In this document: positions 12,357 to 21,865 of the stretch, piece by piece
How the letters are laid out: the number at the start of each line of letters is the position of its first letter
Position numbering within the stretch: position 1 is the stretch's first letter
NCBI RefSeq assembly: GCF_024400215.1
Contig: NZ_CP053748.1
Location: 1,984,001 to 2,048,000 of the forward strand
From: Massilia sp. erpn
GTDB taxonomy: Bacteria > Pseudomonadota > Gammaproteobacteria > Burkholderiales > Burkholderiaceae_D
Length of the DNA: 64,000 bases
Direction of reading: 5' to 3'
Program-made: the position numbers and the translations under genes
Notes under the pieces: model-generated
What the model saw: only the letters and a program-made list of their open reading frames with translations
Told to the model about the DNA's origin: nothing
Database searches by the model: none

Positions 12357-13682
12357 ATGACGATCCAGATCCTCAAGCTCGATTCCCGCCAGCCCGATTT
12401 CCAGGAAACGCTGGACGCGCTGCTGGCCTTTGAAGCATCCACCGACGAAGCGATCGAGCAGGCCGTGGGCGGCATCATTGCCCAGGTGCGCGCGCGCGGC
12501 GACGAAGCCGTGCTGGAATACACCAACCGCTTCGACCGCATTCCCAACGGCGGCGCGCAGAGCATGGCCGCCTTCGACATTCCGCAGCCGGAGCTGGACG
12601 CGGCGCTGGCCGCGCTGCCTGAGACGCAGCGCCTGGCGCTGCAGACGGCGGCCGAACGCATCCGCCTCTTTCACGAGCGCCAGAAGCAGGAGCTGCAGGG
12701 CTTCAGCTACACCGAGGCCGATGGCACGGTGCTGGGCCAGCGCGTCACGCCGCTCGACCGCGTGGGCATCTATGTCCCCGGTGGCAAGGCGGCCTATCCT
12801 TCCTCCGTGCTGATGAATGCCGTGCCGGCCCGTGTGGCCGGCGTGCAGGAAATCATCATGGTGGTGCCGACGCCGGATGGCGTGAAAAACCAGATGGTGC
12901 TGGCCGCCGCCGCCATTGCCGGCGTCACGCGCGTGATCGGCATCGGCGGCGCGCAGGCGGTTGCCGCTCTCGCCTACGGCACCGAAACCATCCAGCCGGT
13001 GGACAAGATCGTCGGCCCCGGCAACGCCTATGTGGCCTCGGCGAAGCGCCGCGTCTTCGGCACTGTGGGCATCGACATGATCGCCGGCCCGTCCGAAATC
13101 CTGGTGATCTGCGACGGCACGACCGATCCCGACTGGGTGGCCATGGACCTGTTCTCCCAGGCCGAACACGATGAGCTGGCGCAGGCGATTCTGCTGTGTC
13201 CCGACGCGGACTATATCGCCCAGGTGGAAGCGAGCATCCACAAGCTGCTGCCGACCATGCCGCGCCAGGATGTGATCCGCACTTCGCTGACCGACCGCGG
13301 CGCCCTGATCCAGGTGCGCGATATGGCCGAAGCCTGCACCATCGCCAACAGCATCGCCGCCGAACACCTGGAAATCTCGGCCGAGAATCCGCAGCAGTGG
13401 GCCGGGCAGATCCGCCACGCCGGCGCCATGTTCCTGGGCCGCTTCTCGTCCGAATCGCTGGGCGACTATTGCTGCGGCCCGAACCACGTGCTGCCGACTT
13501 CGCGCACGGCGCGCTTTTCCTCGCCGCTGGGCGTGTACGACTTCCAGAAGCGCTCTTCCGTGATCCAGGTCAGCGAGGCCGGCGCCCAGACCCTGGGCAA
13601 GGTTGCCGCCGAACTGGCGTATGGCGAAGGCTTGCAGGCGCACGCCCGCAGCGCCGAGTTGCGCCTGAAGCAGGGCGCATGA
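12357..13682 (+). CDS. hisD: Histidinol dehydrogenase
   Basis: 441-residue zinc enzyme that oxidises L-histidinol to histidine with NAD in two steps. Family signatures include [20 protein letters not shown], the [12 protein letters not shown] block near residue 220, and the catalytic/metal region [20 protein letters not shown] (the Gln-His pair binding zinc) near 265. The last third keeps AEHLEI and the [19 protein letters not shown] block. Length is normal. Its TGA overlaps the ATG of the following methyltransferase (ATGA), so that non-histidine gene is translationally coupled to hisD. Confidence 0.97.
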   Translation: MTIQILKLDSRQPDFQETLDALLAFEASTDEAIEQAVGGIIAQVRARGDEAVLEYTNRFDRIPNGGAQSMAAFDIPQPELDAALAALPETQRLALQTAAERIRLFHERQKQELQGFSYTEADGTVLGQRVTPLDRVGIYVPGGKAAYPSSVLMNAVPARVAGVQEIIMVVPTPDGVKNQMVLAAAAIAGVTRVIGIGGAQAVAALAYGTETIQPVDKIVGPGNAYVASAKRRVFGTVGIDMIAGPSEILVICDGTTDPDWVAMDLFSQAEHDELAQAILLCPDADYIAQVEASIHKLLPTMPRQDVIRTSLTDRGALIQVRDMAEACTIANSIAAEHLEISAENPQQWAGQIRHAGAMFLGRFSSESLGDYCCGPNHVLPTSRTARFSSPLGVYDFQKRSSVIQVSEAGAQTLGKVAAELAYGEGLQAHARSAELRLKQGA

Positions 13683-14632
13683 GCAGCTGGCTCAATCAGC
13701 TGTACTGCGAGGATGCGCTGGCCGGACTGGCGCGCATCCCGGACGGCGCCGTCGATCTGATCCTGACCGATCCGCCCTATAACCTGGGCAAGGACTACGG
13801 CAATGCCTCCGACCAGCAAAGCGTGGAAGACTATCTGCGCTGGACCGAACAGTGGATCGATGCCGCCCTGCCCAAGCTCAAGCCGAACGGCAGCCTGTAC
13901 ATCTTCCTGACCTGGCGTTTTTCGCCGGAGATTTTCGTCATGCTCAAAAAGCGCATGACGATGATGAATGAAATCATTTGGGATCGCCGCGTGCCCTCGA
14001 TGGGCGGCAGCGTGCGCAGCTTCTCTTCCGTGCATGACACCATCGGCTTCTTCGTGCGCCGCAAGGATTACTACTTCGACCTGGACGCGGTGCGCATTCC
14101 CTACGATGCGGAAACCAAGAAAGCCCGTTCGCGTTCGATCTTCGTCGGCGCCAAGTGGCTGGAAGTGGGTTACAACCCCAAGGATTTGTGGAGCGTATCG
14201 CGCCTGCACCGCGAGCATGCCGAGCGCGTCGACCATCCGACCCAGAAGCCGCTGGAAATCATCGAACGCATGGTGAAAGCATCCTGCCCGCCGGATGGCG
14301 TGGTGCTCGACCTGTTCATGGGCAGCGGTACCACGGCCGTGGCGGCGCGCCGCTGCGGCCGCAACTTCGTCGGCTTCGAGCTCAATCCCGAATACTGCGA
14401 AGTCGCTAACGCCCGTCTGGCCGCGCTGGAACTGGCGGCGCAGGAAACGGCCGAAGTGCTGGCCGCGGCAGCAGCGCCCGACGAAGCGCCGGCCAAGCCG
14501 CGCCGTGCCCGTGCCGCGAAGGCATCCGTGCAGGCTGAAACCAAGGCCGCATTGAAAGTCTCCGCCAAACCGGCCGCGAAAAAGACCACGGCGAAAAAGA
14601 AGAAGTCTCCCCCCAAAGAAGTCACTGTCTAG
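13679..14632 (+). CDS. Beta-class (N6-adenine/N4-cytosine) DNA methyltransferase, solitary
   Basis: 317-residue site-specific DNA methyltransferase. Catalytic motif IV DPPYNL is at residues 31-36. The AdoMet motif FMGSGTT is at 213-219, after the catalytic motif, which is the beta-class order shared with CcrM-like N6-adenine enzymes. [17 protein letters not shown] precedes it. From about residue 258 the protein has a roughly 60-residue Ala/Lys/Pro-rich tail ([14 protein letters not shown]) like histone H1. No restriction endonuclease is nearby, so it appears to be an orphan. It overlaps hisD by 4 bp and lies 23 bp before hisC, embedded in the his operon. The recognition site cannot be read from sequence. 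The start was chosen from the ATGA overlap; the frame is open further upstream, but that part is a shadow of hisD. Confidence 0.93.
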   Translation: MSSWLNQLYCEDALAGLARIPDGAVDLILTDPPYNLGKDYGNASDQQSVEDYLRWTEQWIDAALPKLKPNGSLYIFLTWRFSPEIFVMLKKRMTMMNEIIWDRRVPSMGGSVRSFSSVHDTIGFFVRRKDYYFDLDAVRIPYDAETKKARSRSIFVGAKWLEVGYNPKDLWSVSRLHREHAERVDHPTQKPLEIIERMVKASCPPDGVVLDLFMGSGTTAVAARRCGRNFVGFELNPEYCEVANARLAALELAAQETAEVLAAAAAPDEAPAKPRRARAAKASVQAETKAALKVSAKPAAKKTTAKKKKSPPKEVTV

Positions 14633-14655
14633 CCAACCACAGGAGTGCAGCAAAG

Positions 14656-15750
14656 ATGTCTTCCCTCGATGATCTGATCAGCAAAACCATCCGTTCCGAC
14701 GTGCGCGCCATTGGCAGCTACCATGTGCCGGATGCGAGCGGTTTTATCAAACTGGACGCGATGGAAAACCCGTATGAGCTGCCGCAGCATCTGCACCATG
14801 AGCTGAGCCGGCGCCTGGCCGATGTGGCGCTGAACCGCTACCCGGTCGCCTCCTACGCCACGCTCAAGCAGCGCCTGTGCGCCAAGCTGGGCGTGCCGGC
14901 CGGCTATGACGTCATCCTCGGCAACGGTTCCGACGAGCTGATTTCCATCATGGCCACGGCTTGCGCCCACCAGGAAAAACGCGCCGTGCTGCTGGCCCCC
15001 GTGCCCGGCTTCGTCATGTTCCAGCGCTCGGCGCAGTTTGCCGGCATGGACTTCGTCGGCGTGCCGCTGCGCGCCGATCTGACGCTGGACAAGGACGCCA
15101 TGCTGGCCGCCATCGCCGAACATCGTCCGGCCCTGACCTTCCTCGCTTACCCGAACAACCCGACCGGCAACTTGTACGATGCCGACGATATGGTGGAAAT
15201 CATCCGCGCCCTGGACGGCGTGGGCCTGGTGGTGGTGGACGAAGCCTACGAGCCGTTCGCGCGCCAAAGCTTCATGGGCCGTCTGCCCGAGTTCCCGAAC
15301 CTGATCGTCATGCGCACCCTGTCCAAGCTGGGACTGGCCGGCATCCGCCTCGGCTATATGTCGGCGGCGCCCGCGCTGCTGGCCGAATTCGATAAAGTGC
15401 GGCCTCCATACAACATCAATGTGCTGAGCCAGACGGCGGCCGAATTCGCGCTCGACCACCTGGAAGTGCTGGACCAGCAGGCCGCGATTTTGCGTGAGCA
15501 GCGCGGCCTGCTGGCAGAGGCGCTGGCGGCCTTGCCCGGCGTCGCGGTCTTCCCCTCGGCGGCGAATTTTATTCTGATTCGGGTGCCCAATTCCGACGAT
15601 GCCTACGCGAAACTCCTTACGCACAAGGTATTGCTCAAAAATGTGGGTAGAATGCATACTGTGCTGTCCAATTGCCTGCGCGTGACTGTCAGTACGCCGG
15701 ACGAGAATGCAGCCCTCCTCGGCGCTTTGAAAGCATCGCTGGCAGACTAA
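14656..15750 (+). CDS. hisC: Histidinol-phosphate aminotransferase
   Basis: 364-residue PLP-dependent class I/II aminotransferase converting imidazole-acetol phosphate to histidinol phosphate. The start is ATG with an AGGAG site in the 23-bp gap. Substrate and cofactor motifs include [11 protein letters not shown] near the N-terminus, LGNGSDELI (cofactor phosphate), YPNNPTGN and VVDEAYEPF. The PLP lysine lies in [15 protein letters not shown] near residue 223. Length is typical (about 350-370). It is followed 3 bp later by hisB. Confidence 0.96.
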   Translation: MSSLDDLISKTIRSDVRAIGSYHVPDASGFIKLDAMENPYELPQHLHHELSRRLADVALNRYPVASYATLKQRLCAKLGVPAGYDVILGNGSDELISIMATACAHQEKRAVLLAPVPGFVMFQRSAQFAGMDFVGVPLRADLTLDKDAMLAAIAEHRPALTFLAYPNNPTGNLYDADDMVEIIRALDGVGLVVVDEAYEPFARQSFMGRLPEFPNLIVMRTLSKLGLAGIRLGYMSAAPALLAEFDKVRPPYNINVLSQTAAEFALDHLEVLDQQAAILREQRGLLAEALAALPGVAVFPSAANFILIRVPNSDDAYAKLLTHKVLLKNVGRMHTVLSNCLRVTVSTPDENAALLGALKASLAD

Positions 15751-15753
15751 GAG

Positions 15754-16356
15754 ATGAGCCTTTCCATGAACCGCACCGCAGAAATCACGCGCAACACCAA
15801 CGAGACCCAGATTCGCGTCGCCATCAATCTGGATGGCACCGGCGTGCAGAAACTGAACACCGGCGTTCCCTTCCTCGACCATATGCTGGACCAGATCGCG
15901 CGCCATGGCCTGTTCGATCTCGATATCGAAGCGACGGGCGACACGCATATCGATAATCACCATACAGTGGAAGACGTCGGCATCACCCTGGGCATGGCGG
16001 TGGCGAAAGCCATCGGCGACCGCAAAGGCATCCGCCGCTACGGCCATGCCTATGTGCCGCTGGATGAAGCCCTGTCGCGCGTGGTCATCGATTTTTCGGG
16101 CCGTCCCGGCATCGAATACCATATTCCTTTCACGCGCGCCATGATCGGCGGCTTTGATGTCGACCTGACGCTGGAATTCTTCCGCGGCTTCGTCAACCAT
16201 GCCCTGGTCACGCTGCACATCGACAATCTGCGCGGCACCAATGCCCATCACCAGTGCGAAACCGTGTTCAAGGCTTTCGGCCGCGCCCTGCGCATGGCCG
16301 TCGAGCATGACGAACGCGCGGCAGGCACCATCCCTTCGACCAAAGGAAGCCTGTAA
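15754..16356 (+). CDS. hisB: Imidazoleglycerol-phosphate dehydratase (monofunctional)
   Basis: 200-residue dehydratase only, without the N-terminal phosphatase domain found in enteric HisB. The phosphatase must therefore be encoded elsewhere. Manganese-binding histidine motifs are clear: [16 protein letters not shown], the [14 protein letters not shown] block and, in the duplicated half, [12 protein letters not shown] and [18 protein letters not shown] second ATG lies four codons in (15766) and is an alternative start. It is tightly packed between hisC and hisH. Confidence 0.96.
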   Translation: MSLSMNRTAEITRNTNETQIRVAINLDGTGVQKLNTGVPFLDHMLDQIARHGLFDLDIEATGDTHIDNHHTVEDVGITLGMAVAKAIGDRKGIRRYGHAYVPLDEALSRVVIDFSGRPGIEYHIPFTRAMIGGFDVDLTLEFFRGFVNHALVTLHIDNLRGTNAHHQCETVFKAFGRALRMAVEHDERAAGTIPSTKGSL

Positions 16357-16380
16357 TCTCCCTCCGGCTTTGAACGGCAT

Positions 16381-17019
16381 ATGAAAAAAATTGTTGTAGT
16401 GGACTACGGCATGGGCAATCTGCGCTCGGTGGCGCAGGCTTTGCGCGCCGTGGCGCCGGAAGCCGAGATCCTGATCTCCGGCGCCGCCGCCGATATCGAT
16501 AGCGCCGAGCGCATCGTCCTGCCCGGCCAGGGCGCCATGCCGGACTGCATGCGCAGCCTGCGCGAATCCGGCGTGCAGGAAGCGCTGTTGCGCGCCGCCG
16601 CCAGCAAACCGATGCTGGGTGTGTGCATCGGTGAGCAGATGCTGTTCGAACGCAGTGAAGAAGGCGACGCCGCCGGTCTCGGCCTGCTGCCCGGCAAGGT
16701 GGTGCGCTTCCAGCTTGACGGCCAGCTGCAGGAAGACGGCTCGCGCTTCAAGGTGCCGCAGATGGGCTGGAATCAGGTGAAGCAGACCGCCGCCCATCCG
16801 CTGTGGCAGGGTATCGCCGACAATGCTTATTTCTATTTTGTGCACAGCTATTACGCCCAGCCCGGACAGGCGGCGCACAGCGTGGGCGAAACCATCTACG
16901 GCGCGCCCTTCTGCTGCGCCGTGGCACGCGATAATATCTTCGCTACCCAGTTCCATCCGGAGAAAAGTGCAGCTGCCGGCCTGCAGCTGTTCAAGAATTT
17001 CGTTCACTGGCAACCCTAA
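16381..17019 (+). CDS. hisH: Imidazole glycerol phosphate synthase, glutaminase subunit
   Basis: 212-residue class I glutamine amidotransferase that supplies ammonia to HisF. The start is [16 protein letters not shown]. The nucleophile cysteine lies in [17 protein letters not shown] near residue 82 and the catalytic His/Glu in ATQFHPEKS near residue 195. The oxyanion-strand [10 protein letters not shown] segment is present. Length is normal. It is 24 bp after hisB and 35 bp before hisA. Confidence 0.96.
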   Translation: MKKIVVVDYGMGNLRSVAQALRAVAPEAEILISGAAADIDSAERIVLPGQGAMPDCMRSLRESGVQEALLRAAASKPMLGVCIGEQMLFERSEEGDAAGLGLLPGKVVRFQLDGQLQEDGSRFKVPQMGWNQVKQTAAHPLWQGIADNAYFYFVHSYYAQPGQAAHSVGETIYGAPFCCAVARDNIFATQFHPEKSAAAGLQLFKNFVHWQP

Positions 17020-17054
17020 ATTCCCACCCTTTTTTCTTTGACACTTTAGACACC

Positions 17055-17834
17055 ATGCTGCTTATTCCTGCCATCGACCTCAAAGACGGTCACTGCGTTC
17101 GCCTGAAACAGGGCGATATGGAACTTGCTACTGTTTTTTCCGAAGACCCGGCCGAGATGGCGCGTCATTGGCTGGAGCAGGGCGCGCGCCGTTTGCATCT
17201 GGTTGACCTGAACGGCGCCTTCGCGGGCAAGCCAAAGAACGAAGGCGCGGTGAAAGCCATCCTGAAAACCGTACAGGATTTCGCGCTGGAACACGATATC
17301 GACGAAATTCCCGTGCAACTGGGCGGCGGCATCCGCGATCTCGACACCATCGAGCGCTATCTGGACGACGGCATCAGCTACATCATCATCGGCACCGCCG
17401 CCGTGAAAAGCCCCGGCTTCCTGCATGACGCCTGCGGCGCCTTCCCCGGCCACATCATCGTCGGCCTCGATGCCAAGGATGGCAAGGTGGCGACCGACGG
17501 CTGGAGCAAGATGTCCGGCCACGAGGTGATCGACCTGGCGCAGAAATTCGAAACCTATGGCGTCGAATCCATTATCTACACCGACATCGGCCGCGACGGC
17601 ATGATGGGCGGCGTGAATATCGAAGCCACCGTGCGCCTGGCGCAGGCGGTGCGCATTCCCATCATCGCCTCCGGCGGCTTGCACAATCTCAGCGATGTGG
17701 AAGCCCTGTGTGCGGTGCAGGACGAGGGCATCGAGGGCGTGATCTGCGGCCGTTCGATTTACGAAGGCACGCTGGACCTGAACTCGGCCCAGCTGCGCGC
17801 CGACGAACTGTCGGGCGAGATCGAAGAAGAGTAA
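17055..17834 (+). CDS. hisA: ProFAR isomerase HisA
   Basis: 259-residue TIM-barrel isomerase of the fourth histidine step. It begins [20 protein letters not shown], with the catalytic Asp in the AIDLKDG strand. Phosphate-binding loops are seen as [14 protein letters not shown] and [15 protein letters not shown], and the second catalytic Asp in [12 protein letters not shown]. It is slightly longer than many family members (about 245) because of extra residues before VQLGGG. It is separated from hisF by only 3 bp. Confidence 0.96.
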   Translation: MLLIPAIDLKDGHCVRLKQGDMELATVFSEDPAEMARHWLEQGARRLHLVDLNGAFAGKPKNEGAVKAILKTVQDFALEHDIDEIPVQLGGGIRDLDTIERYLDDGISYIIIGTAAVKSPGFLHDACGAFPGHIIVGLDAKDGKVATDGWSKMSGHEVIDLAQKFETYGVESIIYTDIGRDGMMGGVNIEATVRLAQAVRIPIIASGGLHNLSDVEALCAVQDEGIEGVICGRSIYEGTLDLNSAQLRADELSGEIEEE

Positions 17835-17837
17835 GCC

Positions 17838-18599
17838 ATGCTAGCCAAGCGCATCATCCCCTGCCTCGACGTGACCAATGGCCGCGTCGTCAAAGGCGTC
17901 AATTTCACCGAGCTGCGCGACGCCGGCGACCCGGTGGAAATCGCGCGCCGCTACGACGAGCAGGGCGCCGACGAGCTGACCTTCCTCGACATCACCGCCT
18001 CCAGCGATAACCGCGGCCTGATCCTCGACATCATCGAGGCGGTGGCGTCCCAGGTCTTCATCCCGCTGACCGTGGGCGGCGGCGTGCGCCAGGTGGACGA
18101 TGTGCGCCGCCTGCTGAACGCGGGCGCCGACAAGGTCAGCCTGAACACCTCGGCCGTGAGCAATCCGCAGCTGGTGCATGACGCCTCGCAAAAGCATGGC
18201 TCGCAGTGCATCGTGGTGGCCATCGACGCCAAGCAGGTGGCACCCGGCAAGTGGGAAGTGTTCACCCACGGCGGCCGCAATGCCACCGGCCTCGATGCCA
18301 TCGAATGGGCGCGCAAGATGGAGAGCCTGGGCGCCGGCGAGCTGCTGCTGACCAGCATGGACCGCGACGGCACCAAGTCCGGTTTCGACCTCGGCCTGAC
18401 GCGCGCCGTGTCGGACGCGGTGCAGGTGCCGGTGATCGCTTCGGGCGGCGTGGGCGGCCTGCAGGATCTGGCCGACGGCATCAAGCTGGGGCGCGCCGAT
18501 GCGGTGCTGGCCGCCAGCATTTTCCACTATGGCCAGCACACCGTGCAGGAAGCCAAGCGCTTCATGGCCGAGCAGGGCATTCCCATGCGCCTGGTCTGA
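17838..18599 (+). CDS. hisF: Imidazole glycerol phosphate synthase, cyclase subunit
   Basis: 253-residue TIM-barrel cyclase that works with HisH to make imidazole glycerol phosphate and AICAR. The N-terminus [19 protein letters not shown] carries the catalytic Asp (CLDV). The [18 protein letters not shown] and [16 protein letters not shown] phosphate loops and the second catalytic Asp in [14 protein letters not shown] are present. Length is canonical. It follows hisA directly. Confidence 0.97.
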   Translation: MLAKRIIPCLDVTNGRVVKGVNFTELRDAGDPVEIARRYDEQGADELTFLDITASSDNRGLILDIIEAVASQVFIPLTVGGGVRQVDDVRRLLNAGADKVSLNTSAVSNPQLVHDASQKHGSQCIVVAIDAKQVAPGKWEVFTHGGRNATGLDAIEWARKMESLGAGELLLTSMDRDGTKSGFDLGLTRAVSDAVQVPVIASGGVGGLQDLADGIKLGRADAVLAASIFHYGQHTVQEAKRFMAEQGIPMRLV

Positions 18600-18614
18600 G
18601 AAAGAGGACGAAAT

Positions 18615-19052
18615 ATGGCAACCGGAATCGCGGCGAGCGTCGCCAAGGCGAAATGGCTGAACAAGGTGAAGTGGGACGAACACGGCCTGGTGCCGGTGAT
18701 CGCCCAGGAGGCGGGCAGCAACGATGTGCTGATGTTCGCCTGGATGAACCGCGACGCCTTGTATAAGACAGTGGAGCTGGGCGAGGCCGTGTACTGGAGC
18801 CGTTCGCGCAAGAAGCTGTGGCACAAGGGCGAGGAATCGGGCCATGTGCAGAAGGTGCTGGAAATCCGCCTCGATTGCGACGAGGATGTGGTGCTGCTGA
18901 AGATCGAGCAGGCGGGTGGCATCGCCTGTCATACTGGCCGCCATTCCTGCTTCTTCAATAAATTCTTGGGCGATCCGAAAGATGGCGACTGGCAGAATGT
19001 GGAGCCGGTACTGAAAGACCCGGAAACGATTTATACGGAAACCAAGAAATGA
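18615..19052 (+). CDS. hisI: Phosphoribosyl-AMP cyclohydrolase
   Basis: 145-residue zinc/magnesium enzyme opening the adenine ring of PR-AMP. It is encoded separately from the pyrophosphohydrolase rather than as a HisIE fusion. Motifs are [45 protein letters not shown] and the metal-ligand segment [11 protein letters not shown]. Its TGA overlaps the hisE ATG by 4 bp, so the two consecutive enzymes are coupled. A GAAAGAGGA ribosome-binding site precedes the ATG. Confidence 0.96.
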   Translation: MATGIAASVAKAKWLNKVKWDEHGLVPVIAQEAGSNDVLMFAWMNRDALYKTVELGEAVYWSRSRKKLWHKGEESGHVQKVLEIRLDCDEDVVLLKIEQAGGIACHTGRHSCFFNKFLGDPKDGDWQNVEPVLKDPETIYTETKK

Positions 19053-19393
19053 CGACAGTGCTGGACCGCCTGGCCGCGGTCATCGAATCGCGCAAGCCGG
19101 CCAATGGCGGCGACCCGGCCGCCTCCTATGTGGCGCGCCTGTTTGCCAAGGGCGACGATGCCATCCTCAAAAAAATCGGCGAGGAAGCGGTGGAAACCGT
19201 GATGGCCGCCAAGGATGCGCGCAACGGCGGCGATCCGGCCAAGCTGCTGTACGAGTGCGCCGACCTGTGGTTCCATTCGCTGGTGCTGCTGTCCCAGTTC
19301 GGCCTGACCCCGCAGCAGGTGCTGGACGAGCTGGCGCGGCGCGAGGGCCTGTCCGGCCTGGACGAGAAGGCCGCGCGCCCCGACCAAGATTAA
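19049..19393 (+). CDS. hisE: Phosphoribosyl-ATP pyrophosphohydrolase
   Basis: 114-residue MazG-fold enzyme that removes pyrophosphate from PR-ATP (second histidine step). The conserved block [16 protein letters not shown] (catalytic glutamates) and the [18 protein letters not shown] helix, here [18 protein letters not shown], are present. It also has the typical [18 protein letters not shown]-terminus. It overlaps hisI by 4 bp and ends the biosynthetic his genes; hinT follows 22 bp later. Confidence 0.95.
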   Translation: MTTVLDRLAAVIESRKPANGGDPAASYVARLFAKGDDAILKKIGEEAVETVMAAKDARNGGDPAKLLYECADLWFHSLVLLSQFGLTPQQVLDELARREGLSGLDEKAARPDQD

Positions 19394-19415
19394 TCTCAAC
19401 GCATAAGGACTGAAC

Positions 19416-19787
19416 GTGGACAACTGCCTGTTCTGCAAGATTGCTGCCAAGACCATTCCCTCCTCGGTGGTGTACGAGGATGAAGAGCTGCTGGCCTTCA
19501 AGGACATCAACCCGGCCGCGCCGGTGCACCTGCTGGTGATTCCGAAGAAGCACTACAGCACCCTGTCCGACTGCGGCAGCGACGATGCGCCGCTGCTGGG
19601 CCGCATGCTGGCGCTGGCGCCGCGTCTGGCCGAGGAACATGGCGTCTCCGTGGTCTACGACACCGACGGCCAACCGACACGAGGTTATAAAACCTTGATA
19701 AACAGTGGTCCCGACGGCGGGCAAGAAGTGTACCATCTGCACTTGCATATGGTCGGAGGTCCGCGTCCGTGGCGCGCGATGCGCTAA
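19416..19787 (+). CDS. hinT: HIT-family purine nucleoside phosphoramidase
   Basis: 123-residue HinT-type hydrolase of nucleoside phosphoramidates and aminoacyl-AMP adducts. It has a GTG start after AAGGACTGAAC, the N-terminal CLFCKIAAKTIPSSVVYED, and the catalytic histidine triad HLHLHMVGG near residue 108. Placement between hisE and tatA is the usual betaproteobacterial order. Its function in this operon is not known. Confidence 0.93.
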   Translation: MDNCLFCKIAAKTIPSSVVYEDEELLAFKDINPAAPVHLLVIPKKHYSTLSDCGSDDAPLLGRMLALAPRLAEEHGVSVVYDTDGQPTRGYKTLINSGPDGGQEVYHLHLHMVGGPRPWRAMR

Positions 19788-19894
19788 AGGGTATTGCCTC
19801 TGGTAAATATGACAAGCACATGACGGGCGCGCTTCGCGTATACTGTGCGTGTTACCGGTTTATTTTTGGGCGCTGAGCGTCCTGCAAGGGGAAA

Positions 19895-20128
19895 ATGATG
19901 GGTTCGATGAGTATTTGGCACTGGCTGATCGTGCTGGTGGTGGTAATGCTGGTGTTCGGTACCAAGAAGCTGGGTAATATGGGTTCGGATATCGGCAAGG
20001 CGGTGAAGGGCTTCAAGGATGGCGTGAAAGGCGAGGAAGACAAGCCTGCCGCGCCTGCTGCGCCGACCCAGGCGGTGGCCGACAAGAGCACCATCGACGT
20101 CGACGCCAAAGAGAAAAACAAGCTGTAA
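19895..20128 (+). CDS. tatA: Sec-independent translocase subunit TatA
   Basis: 77-residue pore-forming subunit of the twin-arginine translocase. One N-terminal membrane helix ([20 protein letters not shown]) is followed by the hinge and the amphipathic helix containing [19 protein letters not shown], then a charged tail. The FGTKKL hinge with Phe is diagnostic of TatA rather than TatB. Two adjacent ATGs (19895, 19898) make the exact start uncertain by one residue. A 107-bp gap upstream probably carries its own promoter. Confidence 0.94.
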   Translation: MMGSMSIWHWLIVLVVVMLVFGTKKLGNMGSDIGKAVKGFKDGVKGEEDKPAAPAAPTQAVADKSTIDVDAKEKNKL

Positions 20129-20172
20129 TGCCCTGCCGGCCAGTCTTGGCCGGCGGCATGCGGCGATAGCCT

Positions 20173-20664
20173 ATGATCGATCTCGGTCTCTCTAAACTCG
20201 CCATCATCGGGGTCGTTGCCCTCGTCGTGATCGGCCCGGAAAAGCTGCCCAAGGTGGCCCGCATGGCGGGCACCCTGTATGGCCGCGCCCAGCGCTATCT
20301 GCATGATGTGAAGGCGGAAGTCAGCCGCGAAATCGAACTGGAAGAGCTGAAGAACCTGCACAAGGAAGTGCAGGAAACCGCCCAGTCGATCAAAAGCGGC
20401 GTGGAGGAAAGCATCGCGCAGAATATGTCGGAAGTGGAAAGCGCCTTCCGCGCCGACGATGCGGCGCAGTCGCCGCTGATCACCGCCACCAATGAGGATC
20501 TGTCGCGCAAGGCCAAGGAATTCCGTCGCAAACGCCTGGTGCGCACCTCGGCCGTGCCGCTCTGGTACAAGCAGCGCAACGGCGGCCGCAGCCATGTGGT
20601 GTCCGGCGCGGCGCGCGTGGCGCGCTTCCGTCCGCGCAGCGGCAAATCTGCATCGTTCTATTAA
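20173..20664 (+). CDS. tatB: Twin-arginine translocase receptor subunit TatB
   Basis: 163-residue Tat substrate-receptor component. It starts MIDLGLSKLAIIGVVALVVI, with the TatB-typical N-terminal GLSKL and the GPEKLPKVAR hinge (GPE/P rather than the FG of TatA). A long amphipathic helix with DVKAEVSREIELEELKNLHK follows, then a variable charged tail ending in a basic segment. It abuts tatC directly, with the ATG following the stop without a gap. Confidence 0.95.
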   Translation: MIDLGLSKLAIIGVVALVVIGPEKLPKVARMAGTLYGRAQRYLHDVKAEVSREIELEELKNLHKEVQETAQSIKSGVEESIAQNMSEVESAFRADDAAQSPLITATNEDLSRKAKEFRRKRLVRTSAVPLWYKQRNGGRSHVVSGAARVARFRPRSGKSASFY

Positions 20665-21423
20665 ATGAGCAATCAACAACCTGTTGAAGAAACCTTCATC
20701 TCCCACCTGATCGAGCTGCGCGACCGTCTGGTCAAGGCCTCGATCGGCGTGCTGCTGGTGACGCTGGCCCTGATGTTCTGGCCCGGTCCTTCGCATATCT
20801 ACGACATCATCGCCCAGCCCATGGTGAACGCCCTGCCGGCCGGCTCGAAGATGATCGCCACCGGCGTCATCGCGCCCTTCCTGGTGCCGATGAAGGTCAC
20901 GCTGGTGATCGGCCTGATCCTGTCCCTGCCCTGGGTGCTGTACCAGATGTGGGCTTTTGTCGCGCCCGGCCTGTACGCGCATGAAAAACGCCTGATCGCG
21001 CCGCTGGTGATCTCGTCCTCGCTGCTGTTCATGGCGGGCGTGGCGTTCTGCTACTTCCTCGTGTTCGGGCGGGTGTTCGCCTTTATCTCGGAGTTTTCAC
21101 CGACCTCGATTTCGGTCACGCCGGATATCGAGAACTATCTCGACTTCGTGATGTCGATGTGCCTGGCGTTCGGCTGCGCGTTTGAAGTGCCGGTGGTGGT
21201 GGTGATTCTGGTGCGCATGGGTCTGGTATCGGTGGCCAAGCTGAAGGAATGGCGCGGCTATGTGATCGTGGCCGCCTTCGTGATCGCTGCCATCGTCACG
21301 CCGCCGGATGTGGTCAGCCAGTTCTCGCTGGCGATTCCGATGTGGCTGCTGTTCGAGGTTGGCGTGCTGCTCTCGCCCATTTTCGTCAAAGTCACGCAGG
21401 CGCCCAGCGAACAGCAGGAATAA
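20665..21423 (+). CDS. tatC: Twin-arginine translocase subunit TatC
   Basis: 252-residue six-helix membrane subunit that recognises the RR signal. It starts with the conserved cytoplasmic segment EETFISHLIELRDRLVKA, with the family Glu in HLIELR. The YQMWAFVAPGLYAHEKR loop and the FEVPVVVVILVRMG helix are also clear. Length is normal. It faces the next gene tail to tail with a 2-bp gap, so no obvious separate terminator separates the two transcripts. Confidence 0.97.
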   Translation: MSNQQPVEETFISHLIELRDRLVKASIGVLLVTLALMFWPGPSHIYDIIAQPMVNALPAGSKMIATGVIAPFLVPMKVTLVIGLILSLPWVLYQMWAFVAPGLYAHEKRLIAPLVISSSLLFMAGVAFCYFLVFGRVFAFISEFSPTSISVTPDIENYLDFVMSMCLAFGCAFEVPVVVVILVRMGLVSVAKLKEWRGYVIVAAFVIAAIVTPPDVVSQFSLAIPMWLLFEVGVLLSPIFVKVTQAPSEQQE

Positions 21424-21425
21424 GC

Positions 21426-21740
21426 CTACTGAAAAAGCTTGCCCAGGGTGATGGCGTGCATCAGCAGCGATGCCGCCAGCATCCAGTAGATGGGTCTGAG
21501 CTTTTTATCCACTTCTGCCAGAATTTCGGCCTTTATTTCCTCTTTGAATTTTGCAAACATCTCGCTGACCTGGGCGAGAATTTCCGCTTTCAAAATCGTC
21601 AAATCGGAAGAGAGAAGCACCGGCTCGCTCAAAGCATAGGAGAGGGCATCGGCATGGGCTTCCGCCTGCGCCTGCGGAACACCGCTGGCTTGCAGGATGC
21701 GGGAATACTCGAGCTTGTCGAAAGGCAGGGGCATGGGCAT
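21426..21740 (-). CDS. Small coiled-coil membrane protein (DUF1640/CCDC90-like)
   Basis: 104-residue protein of unknown function. The N-terminal FDKLEYSRILQASGVPQAQAEAHADAL helix resembles the start of DUF1640/CCDC90 proteins. A roughly 40-residue amphipathic/coiled-coil stretch (ILKAEILAQVSEMFAKFKEE) follows, then one C-terminal transmembrane helix (PIYWMLAASLLMHAITLG). In relatives this topology gives a tail-anchored oligomer. It has a good AGGAGT ribosome site upstream. The family call rests on layout and the N-terminal pattern only. Confidence 0.65.
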   Translation of the reverse strand: MPMPLPFDKLEYSRILQASGVPQAQAEAHADALSYALSEPVLLSSDLTILKAEILAQVSEMFAKFKEEIKAEILAEVDKKLRPIYWMLAASLLMHAITLGKLFQ

Positions 21741-21808
21741 TGCAACTCCTTGGACTCAGGATAGCAGATCGGACGCCGCGCCGGCGTCCGCACCATATGC
21801 CATGCTAG

Positions 21809-21853
21809 CCGCCAGCCTGCCGGCGCCGCTTGCGCGGCCGCAAAGGCTGGCGG
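21809..21853 (-). terminator. Hairpin downstream of the DUF885 gene
   Basis: Ten-base complementary arms (21809-21818, CCGCCAGCCT; 21844-21853, AGGCTGGCGG) with a GC-rich 25-base loop lie just after the stop of the minus-strand peptidase gene. No T-run follows, so it may be a processing or stabilising hairpin rather than an intrinsic terminator. Confidence 0.4.
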
Positions 21854-21865
21854 GGTAGGGCGGGA

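Noticed and set aside
14629..17013. Antisense open frame of about 790 codons opposite hisC, hisB and hisH
   Set aside because: His/Ala/Gly-rich nonsense composition; the his genes carry all expected motifs.
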